Assembly (NCBI GenBank): GCA_003157015.1
Contig: PMIJ01000025.1
Coordinates: forward strand, 1-64,000
From: Bacteroidales bacterium
Lineage (GTDB): Bacteria; Bacteroidota; Bacteroidia; Bacteroidales; VadinHA17
DNA length: 64,000 bases
Direction: 5' to 3'
Notes under the pieces: generated by a model
What the model was told of the DNA's origin: nothing
The model's database searches: none
Seen by the model: the letters and a program-made list of their open reading frames with translations, nothing else
Made by a program: the position numbers and the translations under genes
Shown here: positions 16,525 through 24,234 of the stretch, piece after piece
Numbering within the stretch: position 1 is the stretch's first letter
How the letters are laid out: the number at the start of each line of letters is the position of its first letter

Positions 16525-17362
16525 ATTTTACTTTAGGTTCAATTAAATAGAGTTCAACCGGGTTAAGTTGATTTTTTACCATGTTAAAATATTCAGGGAG
16601 AATTTCAATACCGATTGAGTTTCTCTTCAAACGATTTGCAACGGTTAAGGTGGTTCCAGAACCCATAAATGGATCAAGCACACAATCATTCTCCTTTGTA
16701 AAAAGTTTTATGAACCATTCTGGTAATTCTTCTGGAAATGCAGCACTATGATTTTTATTATTGCACTCTGTTGCTAAATGTAAAACATTACTTGGATAAG
16801 CTTTGTCTCTGTCAATCCAGTTTGAAATATTTTTGCCAAAACCACTGCCAACTTTTGAATTATCACGAATCTTGTCAGTATCAGAAAGTTTCTTTAAACG
16901 AGTTTTTGCCCAATCCCCCATTGGTACCATAACTTCTTTTTGGTACATATTGAAGTGTTTATCCTTATTGAATTGCAAAAGTCTTTCCCATGAATCTCGA
17001 AACCGATTAGGCCATTTGCCTGGATAAGAGTTTTTCTTGTGCCATATAAACTCCTCTGTCCACAACCATCCTTGCTTCCTCATGGCAATTATAAGTTCCA
17101 TAACATATGTACTTCGTTCACCATCAACAACTTTTTCCTTAATATTTAGTATGAAGGTACCAGTTGGTTTTAACACTCTTAATATTTGTTCGGATATAGG
17201 AAGAAACCATTCAACATATTTATCATGGGTAATACCACCATAAGTACTTTTTCGCTGGTCTGCGTATGGAGGAGACGTTACAATTAGGTCAACAGTATTA
17301 TCCTTAATTTTCTTAAGTTCCTTTTTGCTGTCTCCTAAATATAAGTCAGTTGTAATTTTCAT
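16484..17362 (-). CDS. Type II DNA methyltransferase (beta class, N4-C/N6-A)
   Basis: A 292-aa SAM-dependent methylase protecting host sites from the adjacent endonuclease. Motif IV TSPPY (favours N4-cytosine, also seen in N6-adenine enzymes) lies near residue 30. Motif I DPFMGSGTT lies near residue 240, i.e. IV before I, the beta order. A variable target-recognition region lies between (about 95-215). The whole gene reads as one transcription unit with the endonuclease and follows attC-like site C, so the R-M system travels as a cassette. Confidence 0.88.
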   Translation of the reverse strand: MKITTDLYLGDSKKELKKIKDNTVDLIVTSPPYADQRKSTYGGITHDKYVEWFLPISEQILRVLKPTGTFILNIKEKVVDGERSTYVMELIIAMRKQGWLWTEEFIWHKKNSYPGKWPNRFRDSWERLLQFNKDKHFNMYQKEVMVPMGDWAKTRLKKLSDTDKIRDNSKVGSGFGKNISNWIDRDKAYPSNVLHLATECNNKNHSAAFPEELPEWFIKLFTKENDCVLDPFMGSGTTLTVANRLKRNSIGIEILPEYFNMVKNQLNPVELYLIEPKVKYEKTEPQRRVSVR

Positions 17363-17419
17363 TTTTTAATTGTCGTCTAGAGTACAAATTTAGCCTTTTT
17401 AGTGTGAAATTTTAATGAT

Positions 17420-17590
17420 GTTTATAACTAAAAAATCTCCTTGTCCAAGTTTAATATTTTGGCGTACTTCTAAGTATTGTTGCTGGTTTGGTTTTTGCAA
17501 AGTCCCGATAGGTGGACAAGCATATAGTGTCACGATGAAGTTGTCCAGGCTGATGAAGGCAATTAAGCAAAATATCCGTGTTATGGGTTG
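17420..17590 (-). repeat. attC-like site C (3' of glycosyltransferase cassette)
   Basis: Minus strand starts CAACAACCCATAAC (R''), ACGGATATTTTGC, then TTAATTGCC and TGCTTGTCC/GGACAAG-type arms, and ends GTTATAAAC (R'). Its R'' is complementary over 14 bases, with one mismatch, to the first bases of the glycosyltransferase cassette (18922 downward, GTTATGGGTTATTG). Confidence 0.65.
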
Positions 17591-17601
17591 TTGTTTTCTA
17601 T

Positions 17602-18879
17602 TTATTTATTATTCATATATTTATTAATGATATCAATTGCTTTGTCAATACCATTTTCTGTTCTCATTGATTGTCCCAACTGATTTGCAGCATTTACAAT
17701 TTTGGGTTGTAGTGCAAACATAATTGCTTTGCTTAAATTTTCAGCAGACAGACTCTTTTTTGATATGGGTTTTGATCCAACGCCCAGTTCATAAACTCTC
17801 AGTCCCCATCCAGGTTGGTCCGCAATATGAGGTATTATTATTGTTGGTTTACCGGCAATGAGTCCGGCAGCTGTTGTTCCTGCACCACCATGATGAACAA
17901 CCAGTTTCATTTGAGGAAATAACCAGGAGAATGGAATATTTTCTATTAAAAATATATTGTCAGGCATAGTTCCGCTAAAACTATTTTTTGTCCACCCCAA
18001 ACCTATCACAGCCCGTTGTTTTGCTTTAGTTACTGCTTTTGAAATTATTTCAAATGTTTTTGTGAATGAATTAATATCTTTCATACTTCCAAAACCAATA
18101 AAAATGGGAGGTTCACCATTTCTAATAAAATCTTCGAGTTCATTAGGTGGTATAAAATTAGATTCGTTTTCAATAATCAAACTGCCAACTGTTTGTATAT
18201 TATTAGCCCATTCCTGAGACGGTTGAAAGGTCAAAGGACTGTATGCGTTAATTACTGGTCCTCCGCTTTTAATCTGTTGTTGTATAGGAGATGTTTTGAA
18301 ATCGACTTTAGTTTGGACATTTTCTGTCCAGAATTCTACGATTGCTGACTTTGCCAGTGCCCAAAACACTTTATAGAATATGATATGAGTTAATGAATTA
18401 TAAGCTCTGCCCAATCTTGGTAAAGAATAAAAAAGTATGGATGGATAGTCTTTGGTAGCAACTACCGGAAACGGATTTAATAAAACACTTTTTTTATTGT
18501 TAACTTGTGCAATGAAATATCCGATTGGCATTCCCGGATGAAAAACAATAAGATCTGCATCCTGACAAGCATTCCATATTTCCCTCTGCGTCTTAATCAT
18601 AAGGGTTTTCAGATTCTTAGATCCTTTTAAATGGCTAATTATAAATTTAAATGGATTGCTGGCTTTTGCGAATTCCTGAACATCGTTGTTCCCTTCCATT
18701 AATTCTTGAATGTTTACATCGAGTGCGTAGAAATTTAGTCCATAACTTCTTACAAAGTCTTCTTCGTTTTTAGGTGAAATAATCAAAACTTCATATCCAG
18801 CTTTTTTCAGACCAAGTCCAAGTGATATAAAAGGCTGCAAATCACCTCTTGAACCAACTGTTGTAATTGCTATTTTCAT
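17602..18879 (-). CDS. UGT-type glycosyltransferase (GT1, sterol/macrolide type)
   Basis: A 425-aa nucleotide-sugar-dependent transferase of the GT1 fold. N-terminal acceptor half begins ITTVGSRGDLQPFISLGLGL. The C-terminal donor half has the GT1 signature in VHHGGAGTTAAGLIAGKPTIIIPHIADQPGWG with the catalytic-site region QPGWGLRVYE. It resembles glycosyltransferases that decorate lipids, sterols or antibiotics, so it could inactivate a toxic compound, or glycosylate a surface lipid. It is the only gene of its cassette, framed by site D upstream and site C downstream. Confidence 0.85.
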   Translation of the reverse strand: MKIAITTVGSRGDLQPFISLGLGLKKAGYEVLIISPKNEEDFVRSYGLNFYALDVNIQELMEGNNDVQEFAKASNPFKFIISHLKGSKNLKTLMIKTQREIWNACQDADLIVFHPGMPIGYFIAQVNNKKSVLLNPFPVVATKDYPSILFYSLPRLGRAYNSLTHIIFYKVFWALAKSAIVEFWTENVQTKVDFKTSPIQQQIKSGGPVINAYSPLTFQPSQEWANNIQTVGSLIIENESNFIPPNELEDFIRNGEPPIFIGFGSMKDINSFTKTFEIISKAVTKAKQRAVIGLGWTKNSFSGTMPDNIFLIENIPFSWLFPQMKLVVHHGGAGTTAAGLIAGKPTIIIPHIADQPGWGLRVYELGVGSKPISKKSLSAENLSKAIMFALQPKIVNAANQLGQSMRTENGIDKAIDIINKYMNNK

Positions 18880-18908
18880 ATTACTTGTTTTTTTCTTTTT
18901 CTTTTTTA

Positions 18909-19022
18909 CAATAACCCATAACTAAATAGGGTGTGATACACAGTCTTATAACTACTTGCCATTAAAGGTAGGTATAAAACAGGATTGATTATTCTGATTG
19001 TTGAAATATCCGGCTTTATTGA
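18909..19022 (-). repeat. attC-like site D, 3' (R') half
   Basis: Minus strand contains GTTATAAGACTGTGTATCACACC, TATTTAGTTATGGGTTATTG. GTTATGGGT is R' and starts the glycosyltransferase cassette. The same TTATAAGACTGTGTAT block is found at site G. The R'' half is separated from it by a methylase-type gene remnant. Confidence 0.5.
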
Positions 19023-19202
19023 ACAGCCTTATCCGGGTTAAAAATTTTCATTGGTGTTTATCAGCCGGCACAAAAATGGCTGAAAGACCGGAAAGGCAGC
19101 GTACTATCCTTCGAAGATATTCAGCATTACCAAAAGATCATTGTTGCGCTTACAGAGACTGACCGATTGATGAAAGAGATTGATAAGATTGAGATTGTAT
19201 AG
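19023..19202 (+). pseudogene. C-terminal remnant of a type ISP/adenine-methylase restriction enzyme
   Basis: A frame with no start reads QPAQKWLKDRKG, then LSFEDIQHYQKIIVALTETDRLM and stops at 19202. This is the usual C-terminal end of type ISP restriction-modification proteins. Only the last 50-60 codons remain, on the plus strand, opposite to the cassette genes. It is the scar of a lost large R-M gene, and probably lies inside what was one attC region. Confidence 0.65.
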
Positions 19203-19206
19203 TGAA

Positions 19207-19250
19207 CGATGGAAGGCAATGCTTTTCATAGCATTGTCCGTATTATGTTT
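19207..19250 (-). repeat. attC-like site D, 5' (R'') half
   Basis: Minus strand AACATAATACGGACAATGCTATGAAAAGCATTGCC. It matches site B past its R'' box (CGGACAATGCTATGAAAAGCATAGCC). R'' itself is weakly conserved. It lies about 160 bases after the DUF262 gene and belongs to that cassette. Confidence 0.5.
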
Positions 19251-19408
19251 AGTTCAATTTTAAAATAATCTTACTTTAACGAATTTGTCTTGTTTTGTGA
19301 AATTTTCAGTTCAAAATCCAGATAGAAAAGTTGAAGTAGTCAAGTCAAACTAAATTTAATAAGCAACCTGTCCAGATAAATGAAAGGAGCTTATCGAAGT
19401 TAGATTAA

Positions 19409-21325
19409 TCAAAAATCTTTGATATAAGGTCTTAATGCCTTTTCAAACCTAATTAACCGTTCAACTAGATCATCATGGATTATTGCCCAATTTTCCTCAT
19501 TATCGAATCCACCAAACGGGCAGAGAGATTTAATATAATGCTGTTTGCGAATTTCTTTGAAATCCCAAATTAATAAATCCCCAAAGGTTTCTTCGATTTC
19601 CTTCTTCTTGGAAACTAGATATTCAAATCTTTTTCTGTTGATTTCAGGAGAAAGGGTGCAAAAGATAAAATCTATACGTGATTCTTTCTTCATACTTACA
19701 ATTCCCCACAATATACCTGACTTGCCAGCTCCTGCATTAATCCAGTTTTGATATCCTACAGGTGATACACTTCTAAATAGGTTAGTCTTTTGATTACATA
19801 ATGAGAGGAACTGCTCAAAGAATTTATATCTATTTTGATCATTCTTAGTAAGCCCTGTCATTAACTTTGAGACCACTGGCTGGTTTTCTGTTTCATTCTC
19901 TTCTATACTGTCACCCTCTTTAAAAGAAATTCCGGTTTGTTTACCTTTTAAGTCTTGCTCATTTGCATTTATCTCAATTCTTGGTCTAGCATTGTTACAG
20001 AAACGATGTGCCAACCGTGCATTTTCTGGAATTGTTTTACCTCCGGTCCAATACTGTTTTATATGATCAACTGCAGCATCATCAATATTTAAGATTCTAT
20101 TTCCACATATTGCACAAGTGTTGTTAATCTCAAATAGCTCTTTCTTAAGTGCATATGTAAAACATCTTGGTTCTTTTATCCCAATGCCAAGAATTGCTTG
20201 TAATGCAAAACGCCATTTGTCAAATCGAATAGTTACTGCTTTTTTGCTACTTGTTGAAAGTTCTATCGAGTCTATGAATTCTTGATCAACGGTCATTAAA
20301 TCAATTAAAGCTTCTCGAATTCTATCGAGGTTTTGTAAAACGATACTCTTATCCTCCTTCGCAAATGAATACATTAAAATGTCATAAAGAGAAACATTAA
20401 ATTTTTGAGTTTCCCATTTACCAGCTAGATTTTTTTCATCACCTCGATAATATCTTTTGAAGGCTTTCCTATCCAATAATGACAGAATAATGTTCACAGT
20501 ATTTTTAAATGCAGTTCTCAGATTTGACTCATCACCATATGTGATGTTCTGATACTTTTCCATTGTATCATTCAAGAATTTTTTAATAGGTGCATTGTAA
20601 TTTAGATACGTGTTAAAATGAAATGCAGCAAAACGTAAAACAAGTTCTCTGTCCTTCATTCTTTTGTCGGGTCTTGCAATGCCTAACAAATATTTAAAAT
20701 CATTATCTTGGGATAATTCCTTTAAGATATCGTTAAACCTCCCTCTAAAAACGCAATTTCTTAATTCCTGATCATTTAGTGCAACGGATCCTGTATTTAG
20801 CCTTGTAAAAATTTCAAATTGTAAATCACCATCCGATTCTTTTTTGAATTTTATAACTCTGATTTTATACGTAATGATTTTATCCTGCAACTCTTCAGAA
20901 AGTTGATTAAACTTTATTCCATTGAGTTCAGTAAAAACATTTAAGCCAGATAATTTAAATTCTGAATGGTCGGGAAATCTGCCGTCAATGAAGGAAAAGA
21001 ATGCAGTCAATCTTTGTTGACCATCAATTACGTTTTCTTTACCGTCTTTGTCTTCTGATAAATACACTATTGGAATAGGAATGTCTAAAAGTGCTGATTC
21101 AATTAGGCGGCTACTTTTTACTTTATCCCAAACGAATTGTCTTTGGAAGTTCGGTTGAATATTTAGTCGACCTTTTAAGAAACGTTTGTACAATGATTCG
21201 ACCTCAGGGTCACCCTGTTCTGTATAAATTTTTCGTTCTCCGGATAAATCGTCTTGCTCCTCTTGATCTTTATCATTATCAAGTTTAATTTCTTCATCAA
21301 CAATGTCCTTCAGATTTTCTTGCAT
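19409..21325 (-). CDS. DUF262 (ParB-like nuclease) and HNH protein
   Basis: A 638-aa protein of the GmrSD-related group. N-terminal DUF262 domain has QRQFVWDKVKSSRLIESALL and IDGQQRLTAFFSF, the classic (I/V)DGQQR nucleotide/DNA-processing motif. The second part has a zinc-finger HNH nuclease: CAICGNRI, DHIKQYWTGG, LAHRFCNNARP. The C-terminal 150 residues (about 500-638) are not recognised. GmrSD-like proteins cleave modified phage DNA; this one may protect against phages with altered bases. It is alone in its cassette, with unusually long spacing on both sides. Confidence 0.82.
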   Translation of the reverse strand: MQENLKDIVDEEIKLDNDKDQEEQDDLSGERKIYTEQGDPEVESLYKRFLKGRLNIQPNFQRQFVWDKVKSSRLIESALLDIPIPIVYLSEDKDGKENVIDGQQRLTAFFSFIDGRFPDHSEFKLSGLNVFTELNGIKFNQLSEELQDKIITYKIRVIKFKKESDGDLQFEIFTRLNTGSVALNDQELRNCVFRGRFNDILKELSQDNDFKYLLGIARPDKRMKDRELVLRFAAFHFNTYLNYNAPIKKFLNDTMEKYQNITYGDESNLRTAFKNTVNIILSLLDRKAFKRYYRGDEKNLAGKWETQKFNVSLYDILMYSFAKEDKSIVLQNLDRIREALIDLMTVDQEFIDSIELSTSSKKAVTIRFDKWRFALQAILGIGIKEPRCFTYALKKELFEINNTCAICGNRILNIDDAAVDHIKQYWTGGKTIPENARLAHRFCNNARPRIEINANEQDLKGKQTGISFKEGDSIEENETENQPVVSKLMTGLTKNDQNRYKFFEQFLSLCNQKTNLFRSVSPVGYQNWINAGAGKSGILWGIVSMKKESRIDFIFCTLSPEINRKRFEYLVSKKKEIEETFGDLLIWDFKEIRKQHYIKSLCPFGGFDNEENWAIIHDDLVERLIRFEKALRPYIKDF

Positions 21326-21479
21326 AAATTATGTTTTATGGGTAATATTTGTAAAAATACAAATAATTGGATTTAAGTAAGATATAGATGTCTTTTGGTT
21401 TTAATAAATCCAGTAAAAGATTCTGGGATTGTCTCATCATACGAAAACTGTCAAGGTAAAAGACCTGATAAATCAGCAG

Positions 21480-21637
21480 TAGTTGTCTAGGCCAAATAAT
21501 TCTGTTTTATCGCGGCATTTAGTTTGTTGCGGTCCGTGTCAGGGTTGACATGCGTTTTTGCAAAGTTTTGATGGATAAGACACAAAAGCAAAAACCGTGA
21601 CAAGCAACTTACCTTTAGCATTGTCCGTGTTAGCTTT
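21480..21637 (-). repeat. attC-like site E (3' of hydrolase cassette)
   Basis: Minus strand: GCACTAAAGCTAACACGGACAATGC (R''), TTGCTTGTCACGG arm, then CCCTGACACGGACCGCAAC arm, which together form an imperfect hairpin. R'' is complementary over 14 bases, one mismatch, to the first bases of the 418-aa hydrolase cassette (22949 downward). The R' end is not clear. Confidence 0.6.
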
Positions 21638-21641
21638 AGTG

Positions 21642-22898
21642 CTATTCTATCCATCGATATGATTCACAGTTTCTTATAATATTTGCGAAAAGAATGTCTT
21701 GTTTCCCATATTTTAAGAATGCAATCAATAATTTATTATAAAATCCCCCGTTTTTAAGCGAGATGAATGTATGGTTATCATTGGCTATGAACAAATAATG
21801 GTTCCTGTAAATTGAGGCTAACGCTATCTGGGACCTATAGTCAGCAGTATGATCCCATCTGCCGCTTAGAATAAAAACATCGGTTTCTAGGAGATGTAAA
21901 TGATCAAGGTTAATCTGAATTGGCTTGATTTGATTTTTGTTAAAAACTTCTATCAATTGTAAAGAACTGAAATATAGGTTCTCAATATCAGGTCGTAATT
22001 TGTAAGTCTCAATCTTAAAGCTCTTTAATAAGGGGAGGAGAAACTCAAATAATCTGACTTTTATTGGGATTCCATCGGGAGAATCATAAAAGGAAAGGAT
22101 GTCTTTAATCTGGTATTTTGCTTTATAGTCATTTATTGAAGCAGTATCATTCATTAGTAGCAGGTTTAGCAGTTTGTTTCTTTCATAGACAAGACTGTCA
22201 GGCTTCACAAAGAAGTTTTGTCTCTGGAAAAGCATAGCTATCAAATCTCTGGAGAAGTAATTTTTATTGATGAGTTGAGAAAATCTGATTGAGAAAGTGG
22301 AATCCTGATCACAGGTCTCTTCCCAGAATTTGTCATGATTAATCCCCGATTCGCTATCAAGATAGTAATTAACAGCGGCACCAGTAAAAGCCTTGTCAAC
22401 AAATTTACCATAAACACTTAAATATTGATGTACAAGTAATCCGCCTCCGGATTGTCCATAAAGATTGATTCTTCCGTTCCTTCCTAAAAGTTTTTTTCTT
22501 ATAGCATCAATGTCATTTACATATTGTTGCCAGGTGAAAATATTATAAGCATTAGTCCAGTTTATATTTCCCTTGTCATCAATTACTGAATTTTTCAGGT
22601 CATCATTATTATTGCGTCCAATAATTCCGACGACATTGAAAGTGCTGTCAAAGAGTGAGTTCTGTAGTTGTTTTACAGAACCTTTTCTCACATAGAATTG
22701 TTGAGCATCAGCAATAATAAAAACTGTTGGCTTTTTTGCTGAAAAAATAGCTCCTAATTCATAATAGATTGTTGTGAGTCCCAATTTTGGATTTGAATAG
22801 TCAATTGGTACCTTCAGTACATAATCAAGTAATGAATCTGTTTGTCCAATAGTTGTTTGAGTAAGAATTAGCAAGCTTAGAAAAAGAAAATATCTCAT
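21642..22898 (-). CDS. Secreted alpha/beta hydrolase (S33 peptidase-like)
   Basis: A 418-aa exported protein. Signal peptide at residues 1-19 (FLFLSLLILTQTTIGQ). The fold is recognised by VPIDYSNP near the start, the nucleophile elbow NLYGQSGGGLLVHQYL, an Asp in SGRWDHTADYR and a His in NDNHTFI. The general form is that of tripeptidyl-aminopeptidase-like hydrolases. It is the single gene of its cassette (sites F and E). Substrate is unknown; a peptide or ester hydrolase acting in the periplasm is plausible. Confidence 0.7.
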   Translation of the reverse strand: MRYFLFLSLLILTQTTIGQTDSLLDYVLKVPIDYSNPKLGLTTIYYELGAIFSAKKPTVFIIADAQQFYVRKGSVKQLQNSLFDSTFNVVGIIGRNNNDDLKNSVIDDKGNINWTNAYNIFTWQQYVNDIDAIRKKLLGRNGRINLYGQSGGGLLVHQYLSVYGKFVDKAFTGAAVNYYLDSESGINHDKFWEETCDQDSTFSIRFSQLINKNYFSRDLIAMLFQRQNFFVKPDSLVYERNKLLNLLLMNDTASINDYKAKYQIKDILSFYDSPDGIPIKVRLFEFLLPLLKSFKIETYKLRPDIENLYFSSLQLIEVFNKNQIKPIQINLDHLHLLETDVFILSGRWDHTADYRSQIALASIYRNHYLFIANDNHTFISLKNGGFYNKLLIAFLKYGKQDILFANIIRNCESYRWIE

Positions 22899-22942
22899 AG
22901 TATATTATTTGGTTAAAGATAGAAAGTATTGCGATGCATTAA

Positions 22943-23188
22943 AGCTAACGGCAGTCTGTCTAATAACTAAGTTGAATGCTTCTTATCCTTGTGTACCTAT
23001 CCGAACAATTAATCAAATAATTGATTCTGGGAGACTTAATTTTAGTTATTAGACAGTCTGACGGCCCGGCGGTTTAATGAGTTGGCATGCGTTTTTTGCA
23101 AAGTCCCGGTAAGTGGATGAGCGTTTGGTGTCACGATGAAGTATCCAGGGCTGACAAAGGCAATTAATTAAACCATCAGAGTTAGGCT
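22943..23188 (-). repeat. attC-like site F (longest, 246 bp)
   Basis: Minus strand begins GCCTAACTCTGATGGTTTAAT (R'') and ends TTATTAGACAGACTGCCGTTAGC (R'), as in site B. Two nested inverted repeats lie inside: GGTTTAAT/ATTAAACC, and TTAGTTATTAGACAG against CTGTCTAATAACTAA. It also shares GCAAAGTCCCG-type arm text with sites C and E. Confidence 0.7.
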
Positions 23189-23203
23189 TAGTGTTTTTTT
23201 GGT

Positions 23204-24022
23204 TCATTCTGTGATTAAGTTAAAACTATCTTTTTTAAGACACATTTTATAAATCTTAGCTCCTGGTAATTGTTCTAGGCATATTGATCTTATTTTGCTT
23301 TCGTTTTTAGATTCAGTGCTGGAACCTACGTAAACGCTACTTATTGTCTCCTTCGTAATCGGGATATAAATTTGTTTTGTGGAATCTAGAGTTAAATTAG
23401 TTAGGACTATTCTAATTTCTTTTTCATAGCTCCAACAATCTGATTTAAATCTGTACCAATTACCTATGGCTTCTTTTGGATTTCTGAAATAATCTGTTCG
23501 TATGAATTTGTTGTTATATTTTACTTTTACTAAGGCTGGATAGTAGCTCTTAATGGCTAAATACAATTTTCTAAGATTGAATCCTATGCATACTCCTTTG
23601 TGAGAGCCTGAATAATGAGACCACATTAACATGTTGTCAAATTCTTCACTGAAACAAGAAATTGCAATTTTTGAAAGCTCATTTGAAAATCCTATGTCCC
23701 GAAAAGAACTTACAACTTCATTGTCAGATGAATTTTGTACACGTTTGATTATTTCAGGACTTAGAAAAGGACGATATTTTTCTATATAGTATTGACGAAA
23801 ATTGTCTGGAACAGATTCAAAGTTAATCAAGTTAGGGTAACAATCATATGGATCATTAAATAGTGAAGGATTTTTAAATGCTAAACTCGAATTTGAAACC
23901 ATAGATTCAAAACTCTCCACTCGAGTATATTTATATAATATTGGAACATTTTTATCTATATAATTCAGTTCCTCTCTTTTTTCATCATCGAACATAGCAA
24001 TATTTGATTTTGTGCAGGTCAT
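23204..24022 (-). CDS. DUF2971 protein
   Basis: A 272-aa cytoplasmic protein of the DUF2971 family, seen by LYKYTRVESFESMV, LAFKNPSLFNDPYDC, MLMWSHYSGSHKGVCIGFN and CWSYEKEIRIVL. Function is not known; family members often sit in defence-gene neighbourhoods and integron arrays. ATG 24022 is the first start, ATG 23998 an alternative. It is the single gene between sites F and G. Confidence 0.8.
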   Translation of the reverse strand: MTCTKSNIAMFDDEKREELNYIDKNVPILYKYTRVESFESMVSNSSLAFKNPSLFNDPYDCYPNLINFESVPDNFRQYYIEKYRPFLSPEIIKRVQNSSDNEVVSSFRDIGFSNELSKIAISCFSEEFDNMLMWSHYSGSHKGVCIGFNLRKLYLAIKSYYPALVKVKYNNKFIRTDYFRNPKEAIGNWYRFKSDCWSYEKEIRIVLTNLTLDSTKQIYIPITKETISSVYVGSSTESKNESKIRSICLEQLPGAKIYKMCLKKDSFNLITE

Positions 24023-24024
24023 TG

Positions 24025-24090
24025 GCTATAACTAAATAGCGTTTTATACACAGTCTTATAACAGCTTTCCCAATACTCCTTTTGTTCCTG
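24025..24090 (-). repeat. attC-like site G, R' part
   Basis: Minus strand GTTATAAGACTGTGTATAAAACGCTATTTAGTTATAGCCAATG. It shares TTATAAGACTGTGTAT and TATTTAGTTAT with site D. GTTATAGCC is the R' end and begins the DUF2971 cassette. No clear R'' half is seen upstream; the preceding gene (MG2/plug protein) may be outside the array. Confidence 0.5.
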
Positions 24091-24234
24091 TTTACATTCT
24101 CTTTCTTACAGCTCTACCCTGTCAGTCACAGAAGCATTTCATCCACAATCCGCTGCATCCTCAATGTTTAAAGGCTTATGACTAACTCTTCACAATCGAA
24201 ATTAAAGTTAATAAATCCTGATAATCGTTGTGAT

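Noticed and set aside
14030-24100. Repeats between array genes as ordinary intergenic repeats or transposon ends
   Set aside because: Lengths vary (about 110-250 bp), there is no terminal duplication, and boundary bases follow the integron R''/R' rule with cassette-specific complementarity, so cassette sites explain them better.
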